In this document: positions 9,923 to 17,984 of the stretch, piece by piece | How positions within the stretch are numbered: the stretch's first letter is position 1 | Layout: the number at the start of each line of letters is the position of its first letter | From: Anaerolineae bacterium | GTDB taxonomy: Bacteria; Chloroflexota; Anaerolineae; Promineifilales; Promineifilaceae | Length of the DNA: 64,000 nucleotides | Assembly: GCA_007123775.1 (NCBI GenBank) | Contig: SLGK01000042.1 | Span: forward strand, 1-64,000 | Reading direction: 5' to 3' | Made by a program: the position numbers and the translations under genes | The notes under the pieces: model-generated | Database searches by the model: none | Told to the model about the DNA's origin: nothing | The model's input: the letters and a program-made list of their open reading frames with translations, nothing else

Positions 9923-10930
9923 CTATGCGACGACGTCGGCCAGAGTAACCTGGTTGTCAACACGGCCGTTATGGGCAAAGCTGGTGATGTTGTTGATCGT
10001 GGTATTGGCAATGTTATACATGGCGGTGTCGGTAAAAAAGGCCTGGTGACCCGTGACCAGCACGTTGGGCAGCGTCAGCAGCCGGGCAAAGACGTCATCC
10101 TGGATCACCTGGTTCGATAAATCCTCGAAGAAGAGATCGGCCTCTTCCTCGTAGACATCCAGCCCCAAATGGCCGATCTGACCCGTTTTTAAGCCTTCGA
10201 TAACGGCCGTTGTATCAATCAATGCGCCACGGCTGGTATTCAGCAGCACAGCCCCAGGTTTCATCTGGCTAATCGACTCCGGGTTAATCAGGTGGTATGT
10301 TTCCGGCGTCAGCGGGCAGTGCAGCGTGATGATGTCTGACTGGGCAAACAGTTCGGGCAGGGTGGTGTAGGTGACGCCAATTTCGCGGCAGGTCTCGTTG
10401 GGGTATAGATCGTAAGCCAGCAGTTCGCAGCCGAAGCCGCGCATCAGTTTGGCTACCTCGATGCCTATTCGACCGGTGCCCACAATGCCCACCGTTTTAC
10501 CATGCACATCAAAGCCCAACAGCCCGTCGAGCGACAGGTTGCCATCACGCACGCGGGAGTAGGCTTTGTGGATTTTGCGGTTCAGCGTCAGCAGCAGAGC
10601 CACGGTATGCTCGGCGACGGCGTGGGGGGAATAGGCCGGGACGCGCGCCACGGTCAGGCCGTGTTGCTCGGCCGCTTCCAGGTCAACGTTGTTGAAACCG
10701 GCGCAGCGCAGAGCGATCAATTTGGTGCCGCCCGCGGCCAGGGCCTCGATGGCTTGGGCGTTGAGCTGATCGTTGACGAAGATACAAACGGCCGTATAGC
10801 CTACGGCCAGCGGCATCGTTTCCAGAGTCAGACGTGGCTCAAAGAAGGTCAGTTCGTGACTGTGCCCTTCGTTGGCTCTGGTCAAAAAAGTTTGATCATA
10901 CGGTTTGGTGCTAAAGACGGCTACTTTCAT
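9923..10930 (-). CDS. ldhA: D-2-hydroxyacid dehydrogenase, D-lactate dehydrogenase type
   Basis: The 335-residue protein matches the NAD-dependent D-isomer 2-hydroxyacid dehydrogenases throughout. The NAD-binding Rossmann motif GIVGTGRIG lies at about residues 148-156. The active-site Arg is in NTSRGALID, the Glu in the [10 protein letters not shown] region, and the catalytic His in [10 protein letters not shown]. The [15 protein letters not shown] loop is characteristic of the D-lactate dehydrogenase (LdhA) subgroup, which reduces pyruvate to D-lactate in fermentation. The ATG has AAGGAG seven bases upstream. The upstream intergenic space is occupied by a dispersed repeat that also forms the end of the MFS gene. 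Alternative 2-ketoacid substrates cannot be excluded. Confidence 0.88.
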   Translation of the reverse strand: MKVAVFSTKPYDQTFLTRANEGHSHELTFFEPRLTLETMPLAVGYTAVCIFVNDQLNAQAIEALAAGGTKLIALRCAGFNNVDLEAAEQHGLTVARVPAYSPHAVAEHTVALLLTLNRKIHKAYSRVRDGNLSLDGLLGFDVHGKTVGIVGTGRIGIEVAKLMRGFGCELLAYDLYPNETCREIGVTYTTLPELFAQSDIITLHCPLTPETYHLINPESISQMKPGAVLLNTSRGALIDTTAVIEGLKTGQIGHLGLDVYEEEADLFFEDLSNQVIQDDVFARLLTLPNVLVTGHQAFFTDTAMYNIANTTINNITSFAHNGRVDNQVTLADVVA

Positions 10931-10950
10931 AGATTTGGTTCTCCTTCGGA

Positions 10951-11026
10951 AATAGGACGCAGATTAACGCGGATAAACGCAGATAATTTTCATTTATCGT
11001 GGTGCGCTGCGCCCATGTGGAACTCC
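10951..11026. repeat. Dispersed repeat, copy 1 (GGACGCAGATTAACGCGG type)
   Basis: About 76 bases matching the copy at 49760-49860 almost perfectly, apart from a 25-base insertion in the other copy and a few substitutions. The right part (10994-11026) encodes the last codons and stop of the MFS transporter gene. Confidence 0.85.
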
Positions 11027-12442
11027 TCTGTGATTTGCCCGTTGCGTTAACGTCTGGCGCACGCGGGCCATATCGGCAGCTACATGACGTCTAAGTCCAA
11101 GATAGCAAAGCCCGGCCGGAATAGCAACAATTTGAAAGATAGCCAGGCCGACGGCGTAATTATCAGGTGAATCATAAACGGCCGTTAGCCAGGCAAAAAC
11201 AAAGCCGGTTAGACCTACGCTGATAGCGCTGCCCACCGAGCGGAAGACGCGGCTAATCCCCAGCATTGTGCCCCGGTGTTCCGGCAGATTGACGTCAGCC
11301 ACAATGGCCGACCAGGCAGGCGTAGCCGCCGCTAACAATCCCACACCGGCCGTGGCCACGGCAAAAGCCAAGAAGACATACCCGTTGGTAAAGATAGCCA
11401 GCAGCGCTCCCCAGGCGATAGCCAGCACATTCCCTTCGGTCGGGATAGTCACGTTCCGCAGGGGCAAAAAGAACAGCAAAACCAAAAATGGGATAGAGCC
11501 GAGCGTGCCCAGTGCCCCCATGTTAGCCCGGCCACGCTCTGAACGTCGCTGCCATTTATCGGCCAGATGGCCGGCCGGAATGGCCAGCAGCGCGCCGGCG
11601 TTAAACAAAATGACGAAGATGTTGCCTACAATGGTAGCTGTTTCTAAGCCGTAGCCTTCGGCCTGAACGCGAGCAATGGCCCAGCGCGGAATCCAGATGG
11701 TGGAGCCGAAGGCGAGTGAAAAAAAGAAGGATTGCCACAACAGCCAGCGGTTGCTGGGATGGCGCAGTAGCGCCCATATGTCCTGGAATTTGATGCGGTA
11801 ATCGTAGCTCTGGCCTCTGGCAAAGAGGGGAGAAAGTTCCGGGTCGCGCCGGCCGCGTTGGGGTTCGCGCGTAAACAAGTAGAGCAAGGCAAACAGCAGA
11901 CCGGCGGCAGCAATTATGAAGAAGGGCATGCGCCAGTTGAGGGCGCCTACCGTACCGGCCAGCAAAGCACCTACACCACTGCCCAGCAGTTGGGAGAGAC
12001 TCCATAAACTGAGGGCCACCCCACGCCGCCCGGCGGGAATGTAGTCATTGACGACACTAAAACCGATAGAACTTATGCTGCCGACGCCAACGGCCGTTAT
12101 TGCCTGGAAAACAACCAATTGCGTAAAGCTGGTGGCCAGGCCGCTGCCAATCATGGCCCCGCTCCATAGCAGCGTTCCCAACAGCAGCAGTCGTTTGCGC
12201 TGCCCCCGGTCGCCATAATAACCCCAGAAAGCAGCCGAACCGGCTACCAGCAAAATATAGCCCGATGTGACTAGCCCCAAACTGGCCTCGGATGCGTTGA
12301 GGGCGCGGGCAATCAAGGCGTACAATGGGGGCAGTACGCTGGCAGCCGCGTTGTCCAGTGAGGCCAGGACAATGAAGATGGCGAAGGAAGCGGTTGGCCC
12401 AAAACGTTGCTTTAGGCCAAAGCGGAGCTGATAACTGGACAA
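10994..12442 (-). CDS. MFS transporter
   Basis: A 482-residue protein with about 12 predicted membrane helices. The loop after helix 2 (GYYGDRGQRKRLLLLG) is the MFS motif A, and GVGSISSIGFSVVNDYIPAGRRGVALSL is typical of drug-efflux-type MFS proteins. The central loop is long and basic. The likely start is a TTG at 12442, one base after the stop of the upstream lipoprotein gene, suggesting translational coupling. The last ten or so residues (VPHGRSAPR) and the stop are encoded by the dispersed repeat at 10951-11026, so the ancestral C-terminus was probably replaced. The substrate is unknown. Confidence 0.8.
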   Translation of the reverse strand: MSSYQLRFGLKQRFGPTASFAIFIVLASLDNAAASVLPPLYALIARALNASEASLGLVTSGYILLVAGSAAFWGYYGDRGQRKRLLLLGTLLWSGAMIGSGLATSFTQLVVFQAITAVGVGSISSIGFSVVNDYIPAGRRGVALSLWSLSQLLGSGVGALLAGTVGALNWRMPFFIIAAAGLLFALLYLFTREPQRGRRDPELSPLFARGQSYDYRIKFQDIWALLRHPSNRWLLWQSFFFSLAFGSTIWIPRWAIARVQAEGYGLETATIVGNIFVILFNAGALLAIPAGHLADKWQRRSERGRANMGALGTLGSIPFLVLLFFLPLRNVTIPTEGNVLAIAWGALLAIFTNGYVFLAFAVATAGVGLLAAATPAWSAIVADVNLPEHRGTMLGISRVFRSVGSAISVGLTGFVFAWLTAVYDSPDNYAVGLAIFQIVAIPAGLCYLGLRRHVAADMARVRQTLTQRANHRGVPHGRSAPR

Positions 12443-12443
12443 G

Positions 12444-12935
12444 TTAGAAGGGTATTTCGCCGGACGCGCTGATAATATAGATATAAGGACCGCTGCAATA
12501 AGGTGGTAACTGTGCTTCTATTTTGTCCGGAACGTCTTCAGCAATTTCGCCAGCTACCCAGATAAAGTCGCCAACCGTGCCTACCGGTCGGCCTCCGCCG
12601 TCGAGCATGACGATGAATTGCTCGCGTCGTTCCAGGCTGTAGTCAGGTGGCAAAATGGCCAGGAAGCTGGCCATAGGCGCGTTCAGGTCGGCTGAATCCG
12701 GTATATCGACGTGGATGCAGCCGCTGTGCCCGCTTAAAATGCCGACAAAATCCCGTACTTCCACATCTGGTTCGCCATCATGGCGCAGGGTGAAGGCGAC
12801 GTCCGGGCTGCCAACGGCCGTTTGCTGGGGCGCGGGTGGTGTTTCTGTCTCAGCGTCCGGCGTGTCCTGACAGGCTACCAGGCCGTACAGCACGAATAGC
12901 GAAAGTATGGTGACATAAATGAGGGTTTTTTTCAT
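12444..12935 (-). CDS. Hypothetical lipoprotein
   Basis: A 163-residue product with a Lys-rich N-terminus, one hydrophobic segment and a lipobox-like YGLVAC, giving Cys22 as the probable lipid attachment point. The mature part has a Pro/Glu/Thr linker followed by about 110 residues with mixed beta-strand character and two further Cys (in GCIHVD and PPYCSG) that could form a disulfide. I do not recognise the family. It precedes the MFS gene with one base between stop and start, so the two are probably co-transcribed and may act together at the membrane. Confidence 0.65.
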   Translation of the reverse strand: MKKTLIYVTILSLFVLYGLVACQDTPDAETETPPAPQQTAVGSPDVAFTLRHDGEPDVEVRDFVGILSGHSGCIHVDIPDSADLNAPMASFLAILPPDYSLERREQFIVMLDGGGRPVGTVGDFIWVAGEIAEDVPDKIEAQLPPYCSGPYIYIISASGEIPF

Positions 12936-12956
12936 AGTCGTTTCACCTTTGTGTAC

Positions 12957-13025
12957 GGAGTGTAGAGATAGAGTGTAGAGGGAAAGTCTGCTTTTCCTCT
13001 AGCTCTAGCTCTGGCTCTAGCTTTC
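12957..13025. repeat. Fold-back of TAGAG/CTCTAG phrases
   Basis: GTAGAGATAGAGTGTAGAGG on the left is answered by CCTCTAGCTCTAGCTCTGG on the right, with an inner AGAGGGAAAG/CTTTTCCTCT stem. A related phrase lies at 53260-53308. The rest of the 233-base gap to 13168 holds nothing I recognise. Confidence 0.7.
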
Positions 13026-13168
13026 CGCGCCAGTTTACCTTGCTCTAATGGTCGTTTCCAGATAATGCTGCTCAATCTGAGTTGTTTATTATATTCGAGC
13101 AGGGCTGCTGACCAAAATCTGAAGGCAAATCAACAGTGCAACCCTTTTCGTGCGCACAACAAACCAGT

Positions 13169-15019
13169 TTAACTGGTCCGCATGACACAGCCTAAGGCGC
13201 ACATTGCCTCATGGGTGGTCAGGAAAATATGGTCACGACCTACGTGGTCAATAAACCCGACCCGTTCCAGCCGGTCCATTACTGGCCCTTTGATGTCTGT
13301 CAGGTGAAAATCGACCCCCGCATCACGCAGCCGGTCCACCAACGCTTCCAGCGTCTCCAGGGCGCTGGCGTCAATGAAGTTGATGGCCGAGCCGATCAGT
13401 ACCACGTGGTCAATATCCGGCCGCTCGCTCACCAGATGCAAAATCGTATCTTCCAGAAAGCGGCTGTTGGCAAAGTAAAGGCTCTCGTCGATGCGAATGG
13501 CGGCCACCCCCGGATAGGTCTGCACCGGATGGCGCAGCACGTTGCGATAAGTCTCCCCATCTAAACGGCCGACTTCGGCCACGTGGGGACGGCTGGTGCG
13601 CCACAGGTAGAGGCCCAGGCTGGCTAATACGCCAATCAAGATGCCCATCTCGACACTGATGACCAGAACAGCACCAAAAGTAACTGCCCAGGACGCGGCG
13701 TCAGCTTTGTTATAGGCCCAGGTTTGGCGCAGCGTACTCAGGTCGACCAGCCCCATGACGGCCACCAGAATAATGGCCGCCAGCACGGCCTGGGGTAGAA
13801 AATAGAAGAGGGGCATCAGGAATATAAGGGTGAGGGCTACGAGAACGGCCGTTATAATCGACGAAAGTCCCGTATTAGCCCCGGCCGCAAAATTGACCAC
13901 CGAGCGACTAATTCCTCCCGTAACCGGATAGCCACCGGTAAAGCTCGCCCCCAAATTGGCCAGCCCCAGCGCAGCCAATTCCTGGTTGGGGCTGACTTTT
14001 TGTCGCCGCTTACTGGCCAGCGATTTGGCCACCGAAATGCTTTCCGTATAGCCCACCAGACTGATGGCCAGGGCCGTTGGCAGGAGTAACTGCCACAGAT
14101 CCAGGTCAAAAGTGGGCGCGGTCAGCGGAGGCAAACCGGCGGGTACGTCCCCCACGATGCGTACGCCGGCCGTTTCATGTAGCCCCAGCAGCCAGACCAG
14201 CAGCGTACCTAACAAAACGACGACCAATGGCGCACTTTTGGCCAGGGGCACACGCCACTTTTCGGCCACGCCCCAGGCGGCCAGTTGGGTGGCAAAGCTG
14301 TACTTAAAGTAGAGCAGCAAAGCCACACTGCCCAGCCCAATAGCCAGGGTGATTAGATTTGATTGGGGGATGGCAACGGCCGTATACCAGGCCGCCCCCA
14401 CAAAATTCTCGCTCGCGGGCAGGGAAACTCCCAGCAGATGGCGCACCTGGCTTAGCCCAATCACCAGCGCCACCCCGTTGGTAAAGCCGGACAGGACGGG
14501 ATGGCTTAGAAAGTTAACCAGAAAGCCCAGCCGTGCCAGCCCCATGACCGCCTGGATAATACCCGACAGTAGGGCCAGAACCAGGGCTAACTGAACGTAA
14601 TCGACGCTGCCCGGCTCGGCCAATGGCGTCAGGGCCGTCGCCACCAACAATGAGACGATGGCTACGGGACCAACGGCCAGGGTGCGGCTGCTGCCCAGCA
14701 GCCCATACAAGGCGACTGGCACAATGCTGGCGTATAGGCCCACCTGAGGCGGCAGCCCGGCCAGCAGCGCGTAGGCCATCGCCTGCGGCACCAGCATAAT
14801 GGCCACGATCAGGCCCGCCAGCAGGTCACCAGGCAGGTCTTCGCGTTGGTAGTTGAGCAGGGGGGAAGAGGCGAAGAGGCGGAGTGGCGCAGTGGCAAAG
14901 TGGCGAAGCGCATTGTCCGCTACCTCGCCACTTCGTTCCTTTGCCACTTTGTTAAGCGGGGATGGCTTCACTTCGTTCAAAGTAATCTTCAGAGCAAAAG
15001 GCGAATGTGTCCAGATCAT
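13169..15019 (-). CDS. SulP family anion permease with STAS domain
   Basis: The core has the 10-14 helices of SLC26/SulP transporters, starting with LLNYQREDLPGDLLAGLIVAIMLVPQ and the QAMAYALLAGLPPQVGLYAS signature. A cytoplasmic STAS domain covers roughly residues 495-600 (AIRIDESLYFANSRFLEDTI, then IGSAINFIDASALETLE). SulP proteins move sulfate, bicarbonate or other anions across the inner membrane. It is the last gene of the sulfur operon, so sulfite or sulfate movement is a fair guess. The start is uncertain: the ATG at 15019 overlaps the upstream gene by 68 bases, and GTG codons at 14971 and 14947 are alternatives. The first 45 residues are translated from a fold-back repeat and do not look like SulP sequence. 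Confidence 0.85.
   Translation of the reverse strand: MIWTHSPFALKITLNEVKPSPLNKVAKERSGEVADNALRHFATAPLRLFASSPLLNYQREDLPGDLLAGLIVAIMLVPQAMAYALLAGLPPQVGLYASIVPVALYGLLGSSRTLAVGPVAIVSLLVATALTPLAEPGSVDYVQLALVLALLSGIIQAVMGLARLGFLVNFLSHPVLSGFTNGVALVIGLSQVRHLLGVSLPASENFVGAAWYTAVAIPQSNLITLAIGLGSVALLLYFKYSFATQLAAWGVAEKWRVPLAKSAPLVVVLLGTLLVWLLGLHETAGVRIVGDVPAGLPPLTAPTFDLDLWQLLLPTALAISLVGYTESISVAKSLASKRRQKVSPNQELAALGLANLGASFTGGYPVTGGISRSVVNFAAGANTGLSSIITAVLVALTLIFLMPLFYFLPQAVLAAIILVAVMGLVDLSTLRQTWAYNKADAASWAVTFGAVLVISVEMGILIGVLASLGLYLWRTSRPHVAEVGRLDGETYRNVLRHPVQTYPGVAAIRIDESLYFANSRFLEDTILHLVSERPDIDHVVLIGSAINFIDASALETLEALVDRLRDAGVDFHLTDIKGPVMDRLERVGFIDHVGRDHIFLTTHEAMCALGCVMRTS
14868..14952. repeat. Fold-back of GTGGCGAAGTGGC phrases at the SulP 5' end
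   Basis: GGCGGAGTGGCGCAGTGGCA on the left is answered by CGCCACTTCGTTCCTTTGCC on the right, giving imperfect inverted arms. It lies across the likely start region of the permease gene. The same phrase class occurs at 19481, 34556, 36040 and 56993. Confidence 0.7.
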
Positions 15020-15455
15020 CTTCGTCGTAACCGGCTTCTACCAGCTCTTCTTCGGCTGCTTCTTGAGTCCAGCCTTCGTTGAGCATCCGGTGCAGCATCC
15101 ATATCAGACCCACGCGGGAGCCGGTGCGACAGTGGATGAGGACTTTTTGGTCTTTCATCTGGGCGATCACATCCTGAAACTCCTGGATATGCTCTGGTTC
15201 TAGTTCGTAGGCGGGCAGGTTAAGATGGGTGTATGACAGCCCGGCCCGGCGGGCGTTCTCACCCTGCTCGGCGGCCCGTTCCGGGTCGCTCCGCATGTTA
15301 ATCACGGCGTCAAAGCCATCTTCGACCAGCCGGTCCCAGTCGTCAATCTGGGGCTGACCGGCGAGAATGAATTCGGCCGTTACGGGATGAAACACAAGCT
15401 GCGATTGGCCGCTGGCCACGTACTGTTGCAGCTTGGTGCAATATGGTTTTTTCAA
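14952..15455 (-). CDS. DUF442/BLH-type phosphatase-like protein
   Basis: A 167-residue protein of the dual-specificity-phosphatase-like DUF442 group, seen as the phosphatase half of beta-lactamase-hydrolase-like (BLH) proteins. The P-loop is HCRTGSR with Cys109 and Arg114, that is C-X4-R as in this group rather than the C-X5-R of classic PTPs. Upstream INMRSDPERAAEQGENA and LNLPAYELEPE match the family core. BLH phosphatase domains are often encoded with sulfide and persulfide metabolism genes, as here. The start is a TTG at 15455 with AAGGAG eight bases upstream. A fold-back separates it from the DsrE2 gene. Its substrate is unknown, and the C-terminal 45 residues have no family I recognise. 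Confidence 0.75.
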   Translation of the reverse strand: MKKPYCTKLQQYVASGQSQLVFHPVTAEFILAGQPQIDDWDRLVEDGFDAVINMRSDPERAAEQGENARRAGLSYTHLNLPAYELEPEHIQEFQDVIAQMKDQKVLIHCRTGSRVGLIWMLHRMLNEGWTQEAAEEELVEAGYDEDDLDTFAFCSEDYFERSEAIPA

Positions 15456-15471
15456 GGGTTTGGCTCCTTTG

Positions 15472-15536
15472 GGACGGAGGACGGAGGACCGACGACGGAG
15501 AGTCTATTTCCGTCCTCCATCCTTCGTCTTCCGTCA
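15472..15536. repeat. Fold-back of GACGGAGGACGGAGGACC class
   Basis: The left arm GACGGAGGACGGAGGAC is answered by GTCCTCCATCC...TTCCGTC. The class recurs at 55305, 58313, 59468 and 60587, each time between genes. Confidence 0.8.
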
Positions 15537-15540
15537 TTTC

Positions 15541-16146
15541 TTAGATAAACAGGGCCGCTTTCGCGCTACCAGCATCGCCCAGGAAAGTGGCTACACCGCC
15601 CAATTCCAGGCCGTCGATTAGTTCGTCGTCGTGGACGCCCAGCAGTTCGCGGGACATTTCGCAGACAACCATTCGCACGCCTAACTCTTGGGCCATTTCG
15701 AATAGCTCCTCCACCGAGGCGACTTCGTGGTCGTTCATCAGTTTGCGGATGATTTTGGCCCCGGCCCCAAAAAAGTTCATCTGGGAAAGTCCTAAACCGC
15801 CGGTTCCGGCCGGCAGCATGGCGGTGAAGCCTTTTTCCAGGATGTTTTTCTGGTCATACGATTTCTTTTTCTTGACCACGCTGAGGCCCCAGAAGGTGTA
15901 GAACATAGAGACTTCCATACCCATGGCGGCCGCGCCGGTGGCGATAATCAGGGAGGCAATCGCTTTGTCCAGGTCGCCAGAAAAGACGACCATCGCCAGA
16001 CGGTCTTCGATGTCTTGGGCCGGAGATTCTTCTAACGCTTCAACCCGCGCTTCCAGCGCGGCGATTTTTTCCAGTAGGCTTTTGGTGTCTAGCGGGGCGT
16101 GGCCGTTGCCATTTACGCTGACGGCATCTGCTGTTTGTACGCTCAT
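15541..16146 (-). CDS. DsrE2-like sulfur-carrier protein
   Basis: About 201 residues. After a short coiled-coil N-terminus (LLEKIAALEARVEALEE) the protein is a DsrE/DsrF-like domain of the DsrE2 type: MVVFSGDLDKAIASLIIATG, AAAMGMEVSMFYTFWGL and the VCEMSRELLG segment with a conserved Cys. DsrE2 proteins pass sulfane sulfur with TusA and rhodaneses. The hydrophobic central helices suggest membrane association. The ATG at 16146 is preferred over one 13 codons upstream because GGAGAG lies just before it, and the upstream part falls near a fold-back. It sits between the tusA-like and BLH genes in a leftward operon. Confidence 0.85.
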   Translation of the reverse strand: MSVQTADAVSVNGNGHAPLDTKSLLEKIAALEARVEALEESPAQDIEDRLAMVVFSGDLDKAIASLIIATGAAAMGMEVSMFYTFWGLSVVKKKKSYDQKNILEKGFTAMLPAGTGGLGLSQMNFFGAGAKIIRKLMNDHEVASVEELFEMAQELGVRMVVCEMSRELLGVHDDELIDGLELGGVATFLGDAGSAKAALFI

Positions 16147-16167
16147 TTTTCTCTCCTCATTTGTTAG

Positions 16168-16202
16168 AAGAAACCGAGTTTTCACAAAAAACTCGGTTTC
16201 TC
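16168..16202. repeat. Fold-back of GAAACCGAGTTTT class
   Basis: Thirteen-base perfect arms GAAACCGAGTTTT/AAAACTCGGTTTC with a short loop. It lies between the tusA-like and DsrE2 genes. A related element is inside a coding sequence at 56417-56478. Confidence 0.85.
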
Positions 16203-16213
16203 AACGATTCCTT

Positions 16214-16465
16214 TTATTTGGTCCGCTTCAGGTAGTGGACATACAGGTCTTCGCCATTCTCCTGGACAGTTTCTTGCTCCAGCAGTTCCATGTTTTTGGC
16301 TGTTTTAGCCCAGCCCTGGAAGTCAGCGATGGAACCCCGGTCGGTGGCAATTACTTTTAACACATTGCCCACACCGAGGGTGTTGACCGCTTTACGGCTT
16401 TTAACTAAGGGCATGGGGCATTTGGCCCCTTTTACGTCTAGTACTTCATCAAATTGGATGCTCAT
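16214..16465 (-). CDS. tusA: TusA-like sulfurtransferase
   Basis: An 83-residue protein with the SirA/TusA fold. The signature KCPMPLVKSRKAV places the sulfur-carrying Cys at residue 16, and ATDRGSIADFQGWAKTA matches the second half of the family. TusA proteins accept persulfide sulfur from rhodaneses and hand it to DsrE-type proteins, which fits its place between the rhodanese fusion and the DsrE2 gene. AAGGAG lies about six bases before the ATG. In this setting dissimilatory sulfur transfer is more likely than a tRNA-thiolation role. Confidence 0.9.
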   Translation of the reverse strand: MSIQFDEVLDVKGAKCPMPLVKSRKAVNTLGVGNVLKVIATDRGSIADFQGWAKTAKNMELLEQETVQENGEDLYVHYLKRTK

Positions 16466-16477
16466 TTCTAACTCCTT

Positions 16478-16539
16478 AAATTATGAATTTTGAAGGATGA
16501 ATTATGAAGAAAAGTTGTTCATAATTCGTAATTCATCCC
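16478..16539. repeat. Fold-back of GGATGAATTATGAA phrases
   Basis: GGATGAATTATGAA is followed by the inverted phrase TTCATAATTCGTAATTCATC. It fills the gap between the tusA-like gene and the rhodanese fusion. A similar phrase occurs at 58090-58118. Confidence 0.7.
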
Positions 16540-16549
16540 TCACAATTAT

Positions 16550-17761
16550 TTACGATAGGGCGCAGATATTTTTGCCTAATTCTAGCTCGCTGGCGGCTTC
16601 TTCGTCGGGTTGGCTGAGGCCAGCGTTGACTCGTTTGATTTCCACGTACTCTTCGGGGAAGTGGGGCAGGCTGCCCAGTACGTAGTCGGTAAATTCTTCG
16701 AGTGAACGAGGCTTGAGGGCGTCGTTCTGACCCTTGACGGTGGCGTAGGTCTCGACAAAGATGCCGTTGCCGCCGTCTTCATCTTGCTGGCTAAAATGGG
16801 CGGGCAAGATGTAGGTGTCATCGGTGAGATGGGGCGGCAGCCGGTGGAACATGCTCTCGTAGAGAATGGGTGTCCAGCGTTCGCCCTGGCCGCCCAGGTC
16901 AGGCCGGCCGAATGATTGTAAGAAGATGCCATCGCCCGTGAACAGGTAGCGGCCGCCGTCGGGGGTGGTGGCCAGGTAGTTGACCTGCCCCAGGGTATGG
17001 CCGGGGAACCAGATGGTTTTGATGGTCATCTGACCGACCTGGAAGGTTTGCCCGTCGTGCAGATAGTTGTAGCTGATGGTGGCGGGCAGCATGTCCAGAG
17101 GGTGGATGGCGTCGTAGGGGTGCATGTAGTAGTTGGCTCCGGTAGCTGCTTTAAGGGCTGGCCCGCCGCTAATGTGGTCGGCGTGGGCGTGGGTGTCCAG
17201 GATGTGGGTCAGGGTGGCCCCGGCTTCGTTGATACTGTTCAGGTAATAGTCGATGTGGCGCAGCGGGTCTACAATGGCAGCCTGGCCGTCGCTGATCAGG
17301 ACGAAACTGAGGTCGCCACGGGCGGGACGGGCAATCTGGATAATACGGCCGTATTCCCCATCAACCACATCGCGCACATCGTACAGGTCGCCCCAACTGG
17401 TGATTCCTTCTTTGAGGTAGCTGACGCTGTACCCATTGTCACGCAAAATTTCGGCCACATATTGGGCTGAGCCTTCTTTGGCGCAAACGACTAAAATCTC
17501 TTCTTCGGTGGAGACATGTTTGGCCAACGTTTCCAGGCTGGCTTCTTCATCTTCAATAAACTCAAAATAGGGCAGGTTGAGGATGTTCATGCTGGCCCGG
17601 CCTTCAACGCGCCAGCGGTCGAAGTCGTCTTCGTTGCGAACGTCCAGAATAAAGGGGACGCTGCCGTCTAAAATAGCGGCGTACAGTTCGGCGGCGGACA
17701 CGGGCGCAATTGCGCTTGCGGCTTCATTGGTAACGGCCGTTTCTTCCATAACTAAGGTCAT
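16550..17761 (-). CDS. Rhodanese / persulfide-dioxygenase-type metallo-beta-lactamase fusion
   Basis: Residues 20-125 form a rhodanese domain with catalytic Cys93 in VVCAKEGS. Residues 137-375 form a metallo-beta-lactamase fold of the ETHE1 persulfide dioxygenase class: HAHADH at 191-196, the third metal His at about 255 in FPGHTLGQ, Asp277 in FTGDGIF, and the GRPDLGG loop. ETHE1 enzymes oxidise glutathione persulfide to sulfite with O2. Rhodanese in front of the MBL domain is the reverse of the order in many fusions. The ATG has AAGGAG nine bases upstream. It heads the leftward operon with TusA, DsrE2, BLH and SulP proteins, which suggests persulfide oxidation, sulfur relay and anion transport in one unit. 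Confidence 0.88.
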   Translation of the reverse strand: MTLVMEETAVTNEAASAIAPVSAAELYAAILDGSVPFILDVRNEDDFDRWRVEGRASMNILNLPYFEFIEDEEASLETLAKHVSTEEEILVVCAKEGSAQYVAEILRDNGYSVSYLKEGITSWGDLYDVRDVVDGEYGRIIQIARPARGDLSFVLISDGQAAIVDPLRHIDYYLNSINEAGATLTHILDTHAHADHISGGPALKAATGANYYMHPYDAIHPLDMLPATISYNYLHDGQTFQVGQMTIKTIWFPGHTLGQVNYLATTPDGGRYLFTGDGIFLQSFGRPDLGGQGERWTPILYESMFHRLPPHLTDDTYILPAHFSQQDEDGGNGIFVETYATVKGQNDALKPRSLEEFTDYVLGSLPHFPEEYVEIKRVNAGLSQPDEEAASELELGKNICALS

Positions 17762-17782
17762 CGGTCTTTCACTCCTTTGAAC

Positions 17783-17855
17783 GTGATAAGTGATTCTTGA
17801 AACGCAGTGCGTAGTGCATACTGACTACTGTCAACTGCTTACTGCATACTACACT
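17783..17855. repeat. Phrase repeat GCGTAGTGCATACTG / ACTGCATACTAC
   Basis: Left phrases (GCAGTGCGTAGTGCATACTG) and right phrases (ACTGCTTACTGCATACTAC) are loosely inverted. The class resembles the in-frame element at 46169. The remaining bases to 17920 show nothing further. Confidence 0.55.
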
Positions 17856-17920
17856 TAGGAGTATAGGCCGAGACTTTAAGGGGCGTGTAAAGGGAATGTA
17901 AGGATTGTGTAAGGATGAGC

Positions 17921-17949
17921 AAAATGTCCCCGCGCCCAGGCGCGGGGAC
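17921..17949 (-). terminator. Likely terminator of the GH13 gene
   Basis: A very GC-rich hairpin (GTCCCCGCGC/GCGCGGGGAC) is followed on the leftward strand by ATTTT. It lies 36 bases after the glycosidase stop. Confidence 0.6.
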
Positions 17950-17984
17950 GTGGCATGGTACAAATGTTGGGAATAAGCAGTGGG

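Noticed and set aside
12027-13168. Search for a riboswitch or small RNA around the lipoprotein and SulP genes
   Set aside because: Only the CTCTAG fold-back was found; no conserved riboswitch core was recognised.
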